Source: Fluviicola sp.
GTDB lineage: Bacteria > Bacteroidota > Bacteroidia > Flavobacteriales_D > Crocinitomicaceae
DNA length: 64,000 nucleotides
NCBI RefSeq assembly: GCF_039596395.1
Contig: NZ_JBCNJT010000004.1
Location: 186,001-250,000 of the forward strand
Reading direction: 5' to 3'
Shown here: positions 7,910-15,096 of the stretch, one piece after another
Position numbering within the stretch: the first letter of the stretch is position 1
Layout of the letters: each line of letters opens with the position of its first letter
Made by a program: the position numbers and the translations under genes
The notes under the pieces: generated by a model
Databases searched by the model: none
Told to the model about the DNA's origin: nothing
Seen by the model: only the letters and a program-made list of their open reading frames with translations

Positions 7910-8593
7910 ATGAGTTCAACATCAACCACCAATTCACTGGCCCTGCATGAAATTATTCTCAGCATTGCGGACAGTTTGAATGAAGCGCAGGAAACACTGC
8001 GCAGCATGCCGCCGTATGACGAATACGGAAGACCAAACACCTTATATCAACTTCCTTACCTGGATTTTAACCTGGAAGTGATTTCACAGTTTGAAAGTAC
8101 TGAAACAAGCGGAGGAGGCGGAGCTTTGCCTGCAAGGTCCATTCGTTTTCTTCCCTTTAGAAGTACGGAAACAACGACTACCAATCAAAACATCGTTACT
8201 AGTACCATTTCAGGTCGATTTGTAGCTGTTATGCCAAATGAAGGATTACCTCAAGTTTTTTTGGAATGTTCTGCAGAACCAGACCCGATTACTTCAGGGG
8301 ACGGATTCACTGGTTACAGGATAACAATCAGAGCAGTGAATGCAGCCAATGAAGCTGTAATCGGTCAGCGAATCGAAGTAAATTTCAATACTTTCTCCTC
8401 CCGTGGTTTTAATTCCGGAGAAGATGTCAACACCCCCATTTTTACGGGTGCAAAGGACGGATATACCGACGAAAACGGAAGGTTCGAAGTTTCTGTGAAA
8501 TTAGATAACGTAGATTATGACTTCGGGAAAACCTTCATTTTCGCAGCCAATAGTGGCACACAATTTTCATCAATCGCAATTAGTAAGCCATGA
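7910..8593 (+). CDS. Cluster protein with block-A-like helix and Ig-like (Big_1-like) domain
   Basis: This 227-residue protein is a distant relative of the paralogs. Residues 9-29 (LALHEIILSIADSLNEAQET) match the block A pattern and LPYLDFNLEVISQ (about 45-57) takes the place of block B. ISGRFVAVMPNEGLPQVFLE (about 102-121) is in the place of the final strand. Residues about 125-227 look like a bacterial Ig-like domain of the Big_1/invasin kind: YRITIRAVNAANEAVIGQRI, then DGYTDENGRFEVSVKLDN. Such domains are usually on the cell surface, yet no signal peptide is visible. The stop overlaps the next ATG by four bases (ATGA), so the two are translationally coupled. From memory the helix-strand-strand layout recalls DUF2589; this was not tested. 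Confidence 0.75.
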   Translation: MSSTSTTNSLALHEIILSIADSLNEAQETLRSMPPYDEYGRPNTLYQLPYLDFNLEVISQFESTETSGGGGALPARSIRFLPFRSTETTTTNQNIVTSTISGRFVAVMPNEGLPQVFLECSAEPDPITSGDGFTGYRITIRAVNAANEAVIGQRIEVNFNTFSSRGFNSGEDVNTPIFTGAKDGYTDENGRFEVSVKLDNVDYDFGKTFIFAANSGTQFSSIAISKP

Positions 8594-9483
8594 TAATCAA
8601 TAAATTACAAATGGGAATTCTGCTATCCCATCCTGATAGAGCACCAATTCCTCCCACAACAGTAGTTTTTCAATACTATGATTTTGAAACGGAAAGCTGG
8701 GTACACCTGTACGAGCAAGTACTCAACTCAAAAGGAGCTGCCAACGTTTCAGCAGTCAGAAGAACCGGAATGCCTCCGGAAGAAGTCGCCTTCTTTGACC
8801 TGGTAAGTGATAAACAAATTCCTCCACTTCGTGTAATTCCGACAGAATTTGAGGGAGACATCTCTAAACAACCGGTATTTGCAAACGGTTTTGATTTTGA
8901 TATAGCGAGCTCCGGTACCTTGACAATTGATTTTGGCGGATTGTATTTAGTTCCGGAAGCTCTAATTACTGACCTCAGTACCCGGATTGAAAATTATGTA
9001 ATGATTACAAGTTCATATCCTGTCCCGGTTCCTACCGATAATACACCGCTTCCAATCAATGAATTGTATACGAATCTCGTTTCGGAAATTGCCACTGCAA
9101 GTGACTCTGGCTCTCCATTCAAACTTTCCAATGTTTCACTAAAATTGAAAGCATTGATTGAAAGAGATGGAGAAACCGTAAATGCTTCCTTGCTGGACCT
9201 TACCAATTCAAAAGATGTAAATGGAAATGCAATCAGTGAAATTGTTTTTGATATTACACCGGTTCAACAAACGGACGATGTTTCCAAACAGATCCCTGAT
9301 TTGACTGGATTTACAGAATCTGCTGTTCGAAAAATTCTACAGGCGTTTGGTTTAAAACTGAACCCCGTTTATCAGAAAAACCTGAATGTCGTGAATGGTG
9401 ATTCTTTCAGACAATCACCCGAAGCAGGAGAAATCATCGAATCAAACAAAATAGTAACCGTAATTTTTAGTAAACATGAGTGA
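8590..9483 (+). CDS. Cluster protein with C-terminal PASTA domain
   Basis: This is a 297-residue leaderless protein. Residues 1-230 are beta-rich and not recognised (VVFQYYDFETESWVHLYEQ, then GFDFDIASSGTLTIDFGGLYLVP, which may correspond to a family strand). Residues about 232-297 form a PASTA-type repeat: IPDLTGFTESAVRKILQAFG, then FRQSPEAGEIIESNKIVTVI. PASTA domains in other proteins bind peptidoglycan or partners outside the cytoplasm. It overlaps the Ig protein by four bases and the next paralog by eight, so three proteins are made in coupled fashion. PASTA also occurs three times in the next gene, which suggests the two act together. The N-terminal function is unknown. Confidence 0.75.
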   Translation: MIINKLQMGILLSHPDRAPIPPTTVVFQYYDFETESWVHLYEQVLNSKGAANVSAVRRTGMPPEEVAFFDLVSDKQIPPLRVIPTEFEGDISKQPVFANGFDFDIASSGTLTIDFGGLYLVPEALITDLSTRIENYVMITSSYPVPVPTDNTPLPINELYTNLVSEIATASDSGSPFKLSNVSLKLKALIERDGETVNASLLDLTNSKDVNGNAISEIVFDITPVQQTDDVSKQIPDLTGFTESAVRKILQAFGLKLNPVYQKNLNVVNGDSFRQSPEAGEIIESNKIVTVIFSKHE

Positions 9484-10612
9484 ACCAACTAACCCCGTTC
9501 AATTATTCAGCGAAATGCTTGGCAGTCCGCTGGGTGAATTAATCAGTTCTGTCGGCCAGGGAGTCGGAGATGCACAAGCAGCCCTGGACCAGGGAGCGCT
9601 GGAGCAAACTTTGGAAATTTATGATCTGAGCAAAGATGATGAAAAAACAGATGCTGAGTTAAAACTGCTGAAACTGATCCGTGAAATCGGTTATCAGCCT
9701 ACTTTTTACACCATTCCGGAAACAGAAGTAGAAGCACAAATTTCATTGTCGCTTGATTTGAAATCCGAACAAGCGAGTCCTATCGGAGGAACACCGCTTT
9801 CCAAATTCAAAGTTAACGCAACTCCGTTAAATGCCGGAAATATGAATCGTTTTGGTTTGCAGGCAAATGCAATGGCTAAATTGAAATTCAAAATCGTTCC
9901 TGTTCCACCTCCGCAAAACATCGTAGATATCCGATACGTACCGGATTTAGTTGGTCCAATTAGCCCTACTGATCCAAGTCCGAAAACATGGAACGAAACC
10001 ACAAAAGAACTCCTTGATAATCTTGGATTTACTGTTCTTTTCAAAACACAAGAAGGTGACTTAATCACAGATGAAACACTGGTAGAAGGTTTGGCAATTT
10101 TTAGTCAAACTCCTGACGCAGGAACCATTGCCAACACAGCAAATGTTCCTCTTGAGTTGACTTTCCAAGACCTTCATAAAGTTCCCGATTTAAGTACCCT
10201 GAACTGGAATTCAGAAACAGAAGAGATCATTGAGGATCTTGGATTTACGTATGCTTTCAAAACTCCGGAAGGCGACGCAATCATAGATGAAACATTGGTA
10301 GAAGGATTATTGATCGGAAGCCAATCTCCTTTAGCGGGATCTATAGCTAATGCTTCAAACACGCCTATTGAAATTGTTTTTGAAGATCTTCATAAGGTTC
10401 CAACTTTAATTGGTACATACTGGAGTTCAGAAGAAGAAGAAATCATTGAAAATCTAGGGTTTACTTATCAATTATTTGATGCAGACTCTTTAGAGACTAT
10501 CACTTTTGAAGAAGCAAACGGATATCTTGTTCAAGATCAATCCCTTGCATCCGGAACCTTCGCTTATACAGGTGATACAATTAATGTCTTTGTAAATACA
10601 AACGACATGTAA
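9476..10612 (+). CDS. Cluster paralog 5: family core followed by three PASTA-like repeats
   Basis: In this 378-residue protein the core occupies about 1-150. Block A is GSPLGELISSVGQGVGDAQ (16-34) plus AALDQGALEQ. Block B is LIREIGYQPTFYTIPETEVE (about 63-82), then AQISLSL. Block C ends in LKFKIVPVPPPQNI. Three PASTA-like repeats of about 75 residues follow, each with VPDL or VPTL, a TxE-helix, LGFTxxF/Y, and a QxPxAGxxA-type turn. The first two are very similar to each other (DETLVEGL, LHKVP). It differs from the other paralogs by carrying its extra domain at the C-terminus. It is the last gene of the co-directional set and is followed by a 13-bp hairpin. No signal peptide was found. Confidence 0.8.
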   Translation: MSEPTNPVQLFSEMLGSPLGELISSVGQGVGDAQAALDQGALEQTLEIYDLSKDDEKTDAELKLLKLIREIGYQPTFYTIPETEVEAQISLSLDLKSEQASPIGGTPLSKFKVNATPLNAGNMNRFGLQANAMAKLKFKIVPVPPPQNIVDIRYVPDLVGPISPTDPSPKTWNETTKELLDNLGFTVLFKTQEGDLITDETLVEGLAIFSQTPDAGTIANTANVPLELTFQDLHKVPDLSTLNWNSETEEIIEDLGFTYAFKTPEGDAIIDETLVEGLLIGSQSPLAGSIANASNTPIEIVFEDLHKVPTLIGTYWSSEEEEIIENLGFTYQLFDADSLETITFEEANGYLVQDQSLASGTFAYTGDTINVFVNTNDM

Positions 10613-10619
10613 ACCTTCA

Positions 10620-10659
10620 AAAGTTCAGGATGTGGAAAAAATCAAGCATCCTGAACTTT
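10620..10659 (+). terminator. Hairpin closing the paralog cluster
   Basis: AAAGTTCAGGATG at 10620-10632 pairs perfectly with CATCCTGAACTTT at 10647-10659 (13 bp, 14-nt loop). The T-run is short, so termination efficiency is uncertain. An in-frame GTG at 10632 falls inside the hairpin, which argues for the downstream ATG at 10689 as the next gene's start. Confidence 0.6.
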
Positions 10660-10688
10660 CTAACCACTTTAATCACCAACCAACCGCC

Positions 10689-11675
10689 ATGCATCACTTA
10701 AAAAAAACACCTTCTATTTTCGACCAGGTCGTGGAAATAAACAGCCAAAAAGAATATTGGTATGTGCGAACCGACGGCGGAGATCATTATGCCGATTTCA
10801 TTGAAAAAGGATATATCGGTATCAACTGGGATTTTATTCCCGCTTCGGATATCCGCGAAGAAAACCTGGATTACCTTCGAAAATCGATCATTAAACACAG
10901 TTACAAATACCGGAACATTCCTTACGAGAAGCTTGGAGCCGGTGAAAAGTCATCTGTTACCAAAACAATCAATAAGCTCTTCACCTTCAAAAACCTCAAA
11001 AGAGGCGATGTGGTTCTTATTCCATCGGAAGATGCCGATTATTTCAGTATCGGAGAGATTGCCGACGATGAAATCTACAACGCTTCCGGACCGGAATTAT
11101 CAGGCGGATTTCTTAAGAGGAGAAAGGTAAACTGGCTGAAAACCTCGGTCAGGCATCATTACTACAACTCCCTGTTTTACCTGTTGAAACATGCACACAC
11201 CATCGTTTCCATTAAAAAACATGCGGATTTTATCGATTCGCTGACAGAAGAATTGTACATCAAGGACGGTGATTGCTTTTTATCGCTGCGAATCAACAAA
11301 GAATCCGAAATCAGCCTGAAAGACCTGAAAGATCTGTTCGACAATTACCTGGGATTGATTTCCAAAATCAATGATGATTTCGATTTCGGAGAGAAAATAG
11401 ATACCACCACCGTTAAATTGAGTTTGAATTCCCCGGGATTCATCAATATCAAACTGCCGGTCGGAAAATCATTGATCGTGACCAGCCTGATCGTTTCCAT
11501 GTTTCTGAACGGTTGTACGAATGATGAGATCAGCCTGAAAATCAACCGCGAAAACATTCCGACGGAATACATTCCTTACATGGATTCCATCCAAAACATC
11601 CGGAAAAACCTGGAAGTGGAAAACGATACCATTTTTAACCGCTTAATCAATAACGAAGATGGAAACAGTAAGTAG
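10689..11675 (+). CDS. PUA/EVE-like domain protein with a C-terminal hydrophobic segment
   Basis: ATG 10689 (328 residues) is preferred to an in-frame GTG at 10632 that lies in a hairpin. Residues about 20-140 resemble the PUA/EVE-like domain at the N-terminus of some Mrr-type and other defence-associated proteins: YWYVRTDGGDHYADFIEKG, then YIGINWD, then LKRGDVVLIPS with FSIGEIADDEIY. Residues 145-270 are mixed and not recognised. A hydrophobic stretch (SLIVTSLIVSMFLNG, about 263-277) could anchor it to the membrane. No nuclease motif (D-ExK) was found, so a sensor role is more likely than DNA cutting. Its 3' end overlaps the next gene by 17 bases. The domain match is from pattern memory. Confidence 0.7.
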   Translation: MHHLKKTPSIFDQVVEINSQKEYWYVRTDGGDHYADFIEKGYIGINWDFIPASDIREENLDYLRKSIIKHSYKYRNIPYEKLGAGEKSSVTKTINKLFTFKNLKRGDVVLIPSEDADYFSIGEIADDEIYNASGPELSGGFLKRRKVNWLKTSVRHHYYNSLFYLLKHAHTIVSIKKHADFIDSLTEELYIKDGDCFLSLRINKESEISLKDLKDLFDNYLGLISKINDDFDFGEKIDTTTVKLSLNSPGFINIKLPVGKSLIVTSLIVSMFLNGCTNDEISLKINRENIPTEYIPYMDSIQNIRKNLEVENDTIFNRLINNEDGNSK

Positions 11676-12129
11676 CTTTTTGTCTTCCGGAGACAACGTA
11701 TTCAAATTTTTACTCACGATGTGCATCGGGACCATCCTGTTCAACATCGTTTACCCGACAGATAAAATCCGGGAAATCGGGATTCGCCAAAGTGAACTGA
11801 GTTACAAACTGGACCTGATGAATAACGAATCGAAAACACTTTTTGAAGAAATCAAGGAATTGAGTGCCGTGAAAAAAAGAGCAAAAGTTTCGTTCAACGC
11901 AGACTTTCAAAAAAAACTGCAATCATTCGATCTGAAGTACGATTTACTGATCCAAAAAGTCTGTGAGATCAGGCACCTCCGAAGATTGATCACTATTTCC
12001 AAAGACGAACTGAATTTTTATTCCAGTTTCCGGTTCTGGAGCTATTATCCTTCCATGGTAATCGGGTTGATATCACTTGTCTGCTGGATTCATTTTTATG
12101 TGAAGAGTATGGAAACAGAAGACACCTAA
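11659..12129 (+). CDS. Two-helix membrane protein with central coiled coil
   Basis: This 156-residue protein has one hydrophobic segment at about 15-34 (VFKFLLTMCIGTILFNIVYP) and another at about 130-150 (SMVIGLISLVCWIHFYV). A charged helical region of about 90 residues between them (ELSYKLDLMNNESKTLFEEI, then FQKKLQSFDLKYDLLIQKV) is probably a coiled coil. With both ends in the membrane, the hairpin would lie on one side, probably the cytoplasm since it is rich in Lys and Arg. Its start lies 17 bases inside the PUA/EVE-like gene, so the two are co-translated and may form a sensor-membrane pair. No family was recognised. Confidence 0.75.
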   Translation: METVSSFLSSGDNVFKFLLTMCIGTILFNIVYPTDKIREIGIRQSELSYKLDLMNNESKTLFEEIKELSAVKKRAKVSFNADFQKKLQSFDLKYDLLIQKVCEIRHLRRLITISKDELNFYSSFRFWSYYPSMVIGLISLVCWIHFYVKSMETEDT

Positions 12130-12158
12130 AACACTGCATTGCAAGTATTATCAAAATT

Positions 12159-12188
12159 TTGAAATGCTCCTTTTTTTATTTAAATTTG
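12159..12188 (+). promoter_or_regulatory. Bacteroidota-type promoter for 12207-13139
   Basis: TTG at 12159-12161 and TAAATTTG at 12181-12188 are 19 bases apart, matching -33/-7 consensus. The following ATG is 18 bases downstream, so the small protein and the membrane protein after it have their own transcript with a very short leader. Confidence 0.6.
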
Positions 12189-12206
12189 ATCATATAATTT
12201 ACTGTT

Positions 12207-12395
12207 ATGAGTGCAATTGTAAGTAATAGCGATGAAATAATCCAATCTACCAAAGAAGGGAGGTTATATATTCGTACCCAGGATTTTTTCAGACAAAAAA
12301 AGGTTCGGGAAATTATCTTCGGACTGCTCGAATCAGACATTATAAAAGACATCGAGGAATATCGGAAAAACCGGGAGGAGGAAAAGAAAAAATAA
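12207..12395 (+). CDS. Small charged protein, 62 residues
   Basis: This short soluble protein has an N-terminal part ending in GRLYIRTQDFFRQKKVREII and a strongly charged helical tail (IEEYRKNREEEKKK). It starts 18 bases after a good promoter and stops six bases before the next membrane protein gene. The tight spacing and promoter support it as a real gene despite its length. It has no signal peptide or membrane segment. No family was recognised. A regulatory or accessory role for the membrane protein is inference from operon position. Confidence 0.65.
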   Translation: MSAIVSNSDEIIQSTKEGRLYIRTQDFFRQKKVREIIFGLLESDIIKDIEEYRKNREEEKKK

Positions 12396-12401
12396 CAGCT
12401 A

Positions 12402-13139
12402 ATGCCCTGGAACCTGCTATTACTTCCGCTCGTTGCGGGATACTACATATTCACAAAATCTTATTATTTTAAGTTCAAACAGCAAAGACTTGATCAACAA
12501 CGATTAATCTTTGAGAGTATTATTTTAGCTGTTATAGCTTCGGTAATCACTTATATACTGCGGCTGTTTTATGAATCCGTTACCTCATTGGAATTTCAGC
12601 AAATCGTTTACAATGCCATTCCTATCAAATCCCCTTACACCGGAACCTCTTTATGTGTGCTACTTCTTTCGATTGCCTTTACGGAGTTTAGTAATTTGTT
12701 TTTAAACGAAAAGAAACGCATTATAAAAGCAATTAAAGCTATCGGAAATGAATTTGAATTACAACTGAAATCATCTTTTACAGACAATAAGTTGTTATTA
12801 TTTACCCTGAATAACGGGAAAGTTTATATCGCCTGGGTAAAAGAACTTCCGATACCTTCCGTCTCCAAATACGTCCGAATAATACCAATAATCAGCGGAT
12901 ACAGAGATGATCAGAAAAATGTGGTACTTACCACACATTATCTTTCCGTGTATGCGGAATATATTAAGGAAGGTAAAGTAAAGTCCATCGAAGAACTTGA
13001 TACGGATGTCATCTTAAACTCAGACGATATCGTCACCGTCAGTTTTTTTGACACTGAAATGTATTCTGTTTTTAATCAGGTAGGAAAATCGAATCCTGAT
13101 TCCGGGAAATCTCCCGACACCGTGGGCCGCAATTCTTAG
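12402..13139 (+). CDS. Three-helix membrane protein with C-terminal small beta domain
   Basis: This 245-residue protein has hydrophobic segments at about 1-18, 36-57 (IFESIILAVIASVITYIL) and 82-101 (SLCVLLLSIAFTEFSNLFL). The cytoplasmic C-terminal part (about 112-230) is beta-rich and recalls an Sm/SH3-like barrel: LLLFTLNNGKVYIAWVKEL, then YVRIIPIISGYRDDQKN. The strings NGKVYIAWV and R-I-x-P-x-x-S-G-Y-R-D look like family signatures I have seen in unnamed membrane proteins, but I cannot name the family. It shares a promoter with the 62-residue protein. Its stop overlaps the stop of rfaE2 on the other strand by three bases, so the module ends directly against core genes. Confidence 0.75.
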   Translation: MPWNLLLLPLVAGYYIFTKSYYFKFKQQRLDQQRLIFESIILAVIASVITYILRLFYESVTSLEFQQIVYNAIPIKSPYTGTSLCVLLLSIAFTEFSNLFLNEKKRIIKAIKAIGNEFELQLKSSFTDNKLLLFTLNNGKVYIAWVKELPIPSVSKYVRIIPIISGYRDDQKNVVLTTHYLSVYAEYIKEGKVKSIEELDTDVILNSDDIVTVSFFDTEMYSVFNQVGKSNPDSGKSPDTVGRNS

Positions 13140-13651
13140 CTTTTCAGTTTCTTCACAATATTCGTGGTACTGAATCCTTCCACCAGCGCAACTGTTTTCA
13201 CTTCGCCGCCGTTTGCAAGGATCGTTTCACGTCCCACAATGTATTTTTTGCTGGAAGCATCTTCCTCATTCGCATCGTAATCCGCACCTTTCACCAACAC
13301 ATCTGGTTTCAATAATTCGATCACGGAAACCGGAGTATCTTCATCAAAGAATACCACACCGTCTACAAAACTCAATGAAGCCAGGATCAATGCACGGGAA
13401 GATTCCGGGTTAATAGGCCGCTCCTCGCCTTTTCCCTGCCGCTTTACAGAAGCATCGGTGTTGATGGCGATAATCAGTTTCGAACCGAAATCAGCTGCTT
13501 TTGCCAGGTAAGTCACGTGACCTTCGTGCAGGATGTCGAAACAACCATTCGTGAATACTACTTTTTCTCCGGATTGTTTCCATTCCTGAACGCGTTGTGC
13601 CATATCTTCGTGTGAAGAAATCTTATGCTGGATCTGTTCGAACTTCCCCAT
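13136..13651 (-). CDS. rfaE2: D-glycero-beta-D-manno-heptose 1-phosphate adenylyltransferase
   Basis: This enzyme transfers AMP from ATP to heptose 1-phosphate, the activation step that makes ADP-heptose for the lipopolysaccharide core. The 171-residue protein is a single nucleotidyltransferase domain with TNGCFDILHEGHVTYL (residues about 33-48, the HxGH motif as HEGH) and a C-terminal VEGFSTTNIVKKLK, matching the ISSTxxxxxL region. There is no fused kinase domain, so it corresponds to stand-alone RfaE2 (the C-terminal half of E. coli HldE). The kinase partner is not in the window. Its start overlaps the preceding membrane protein gene by 29 bases. The assignment is strong. Confidence 0.93.
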   Translation of the reverse strand: MGKFEQIQHKISSHEDMAQRVQEWKQSGEKVVFTNGCFDILHEGHVTYLAKAADFGSKLIIAINTDASVKRQGKGEERPINPESSRALILASLSFVDGVVFFDEDTPVSVIELLKPDVLVKGADYDANEEDASSKKYIVGRETILANGGEVKTVALVEGFSTTNIVKKLKS

Positions 13652-14648
13652 CTTTTGAATAGTTTTTTGGTAAGAGAAAAAAGGATATAACCCCCAGAAC
13701 GATGATCAATACCGTTTGAGAAGCCCAGATAATCGTTCCCAAAGCACAACCGATTCCCCAGGCCTGGCTTCCGTATTGATCTTTCAAGTAATATTCAATG
13801 ACCAATCCTACTACCAAAGGAAAAACTCCAATTCCGCCATTAGTAAGCGTAATTCCAAGTGATCCGGCCAAAAAAGCGATGAGCATTCCTGTTGGCGGAA
13901 CATCCGACGTTTCGTCCAATGCAAAAAAGCAAATCGCGAAATAAACCACATAAAGGATCCAGATGAATAACGTATGTCCGATAAATCCGATTGGATTCCG
14001 GGTTTTAAAGACGGATAATACACCTGCAAATAAACCTTTGATAAAACCGACTACTTTTTGGCGGATACTTTTCAGGAGCAAAATCACTCCCAAAGCACAT
14101 GCAATGACACCGAGAATAATCCATTTAACCAACTGAAAAGCAGATGCAGACTCCGGGTTACCGGAAAACCGGGCTTCAATCAACCCTTTGATTTTCCAGA
14201 AATCTCCCGCCCCGACAATGGAAGCGATCAGAGCAACAGAAAACAGCATGATGAGGTCGAAAACGCGCTCAGCCAAAATAGTACCGAATGATTTGGAAAA
14301 AGGAACTCCATCGGAACGGTACAACATAGCAGCCCTAGAAGCTTCTCCGGCCCTGGGAATGGTCAGATTCACAATGTATCCGATCATAATGGCATGGTAG
14401 CGGTTCCACAAAGAAGTTTGGTATCCCATTGGCTCCAACAGGTATTTCCAGCGATATGCCCTGGAGAGCAATGCAAAAAAGCTTAATAATAAGGATAGGA
14501 AAACCCAGAAATAATCGGCTTCGCGAAGCGCTTTGTAAAAAGCAGCCTCCACCTCCGGTTCCATGGATGTGAAAAAGTACCAGATCAGATAAACGCCTAA
14601 GGCCAGTGGAAGAACTGTTTTTAGAAGAATACCTGCTGTTTTTTTCAT
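13623..14648 (-). CDS. Flippase-like integral membrane protein (LPG synthase TM family)
   Basis: This 341-residue protein has about eight hydrophobic segments and the layout of the lysylphosphatidylglycerol-synthase transmembrane family (AglD/UPF0104 type). Family marks are AYRWKYLLEPMGY after the second helix, GYIVNLTIPRAGEASRAAML (about 93-112), and LGITLTNGGIGVFP near residue 270. It has no catalytic LPG synthase domain, so it should not be called MprF. A role in moving lipids or lipid-linked sugars is known only for some relatives. Its ATG overlaps the panD stop (ATGA) and its end overlaps rfaE2. This places it in the panC-panD-rfaE2 transcript. Confidence 0.85.
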   Translation of the reverse strand: MKKTAGILLKTVLPLALGVYLIWYFFTSMEPEVEAAFYKALREADYFWVFLSLLLSFFALLSRAYRWKYLLEPMGYQTSLWNRYHAIMIGYIVNLTIPRAGEASRAAMLYRSDGVPFSKSFGTILAERVFDLIMLFSVALIASIVGAGDFWKIKGLIEARFSGNPESASAFQLVKWIILGVIACALGVILLLKSIRQKVVGFIKGLFAGVLSVFKTRNPIGFIGHTLFIWILYVVYFAICFFALDETSDVPPTGMLIAFLAGSLGITLTNGGIGVFPLVVGLVIEYYLKDQYGSQAWGIGCALGTIIWASQTVLIIVLGVISFFLLPKNYSKDGEVRTDPA

Positions 14649-14998
14649 CAGACTATCAAATTAGTCAATTCATTTGGAAAAACCAAGGACGGTTTGAATG
14701 ATCTTGCTTCCTCCGGAGTCATATATCCGTACCCGATAACAATAATCATATCTCCCACAGCTACTTTTCTTGCCGCCGGGCCATTTAAGCAAATTGTTCC
14801 GGTTCCTCTGTCACCCTTGATCACGTAAGTTTCCAAACGCTCTCCGTTATTGATGTTAACAACCTGAACCCGTTCACCTTCAACCAGGTTAGAGGCATCC
14901 ATCAATGCTTCGTCAATGGTAATACTTCCAACATAATTTAATTCTGCCTGAGTAACGCGTACGCGGTGAATTTTTGATTTGACTACTTGTATCAACAT
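14648..14998 (-). CDS. panD: Aspartate 1-decarboxylase
   Basis: PanD makes beta-alanine from L-aspartate for pantothenate synthesis. It is a cytoplasmic pyruvoyl enzyme matured by self-cleavage. The cleavage site Gly24-Ser25 is present in NYVGSITID, along with [12 protein letters not shown], Thr/Tyr residues of the active site ([10 protein letters not shown]), [12 protein letters not shown] and [17 protein letters not shown]. The length, 116 residues, is usual. It follows panC on the same strand after a 98-bp gap holding an inverted repeat and overlaps the flippase-like gene by one base. The two panto genes work in sequence: PanC joins the beta-alanine made here to pantoate. Identification is firm. 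Confidence 0.97.
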   Translation of the reverse strand: MLIQVVKSKIHRVRVTQAELNYVGSITIDEALMDASNLVEGERVQVVNINNGERLETYVIKGDRGTGTICLNGPAARKVAVGDMIIVIGYGYMTPEEARSFKPSLVFPNELTNLIV

Positions 14999-15031
14999 GT
15001 TTGTAAAAATCGAAGTGCAAAGGTAATACTA

Positions 15032-15090
15032 TAATTGCGAATTATGAATTGCGAATTCCTAATTAATCAGAACAAAGTCATTCGCAATTA
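15032..15090. repeat. Inverted and direct repeats between panC and panD
   Basis: TAATTGCGAAT at 15032-15042 has its exact reverse complement at 15080-15090, and the core AATTGCGAAT recurs directly at 15047-15056. The repeat occupies most of the gap between panC and panD. It may form a hairpin that affects read-through from panC, or be a remnant of a small dispersed repeat. Confidence 0.6.
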
Positions 15091-15096
15091 TTCCGA

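Noticed and set aside
2915-10612. Contractile injection system or prophage tail cluster
   Set aside because: No sheath, tube, baseplate, spike, AAA or capsid-like protein was found; the paralogs do not resemble any of these.
13623-14648. MprF lysyl-phosphatidylglycerol synthase
   Set aside because: Only the transmembrane flippase-like part is present; the aminoacyl-transfer domain is missing.
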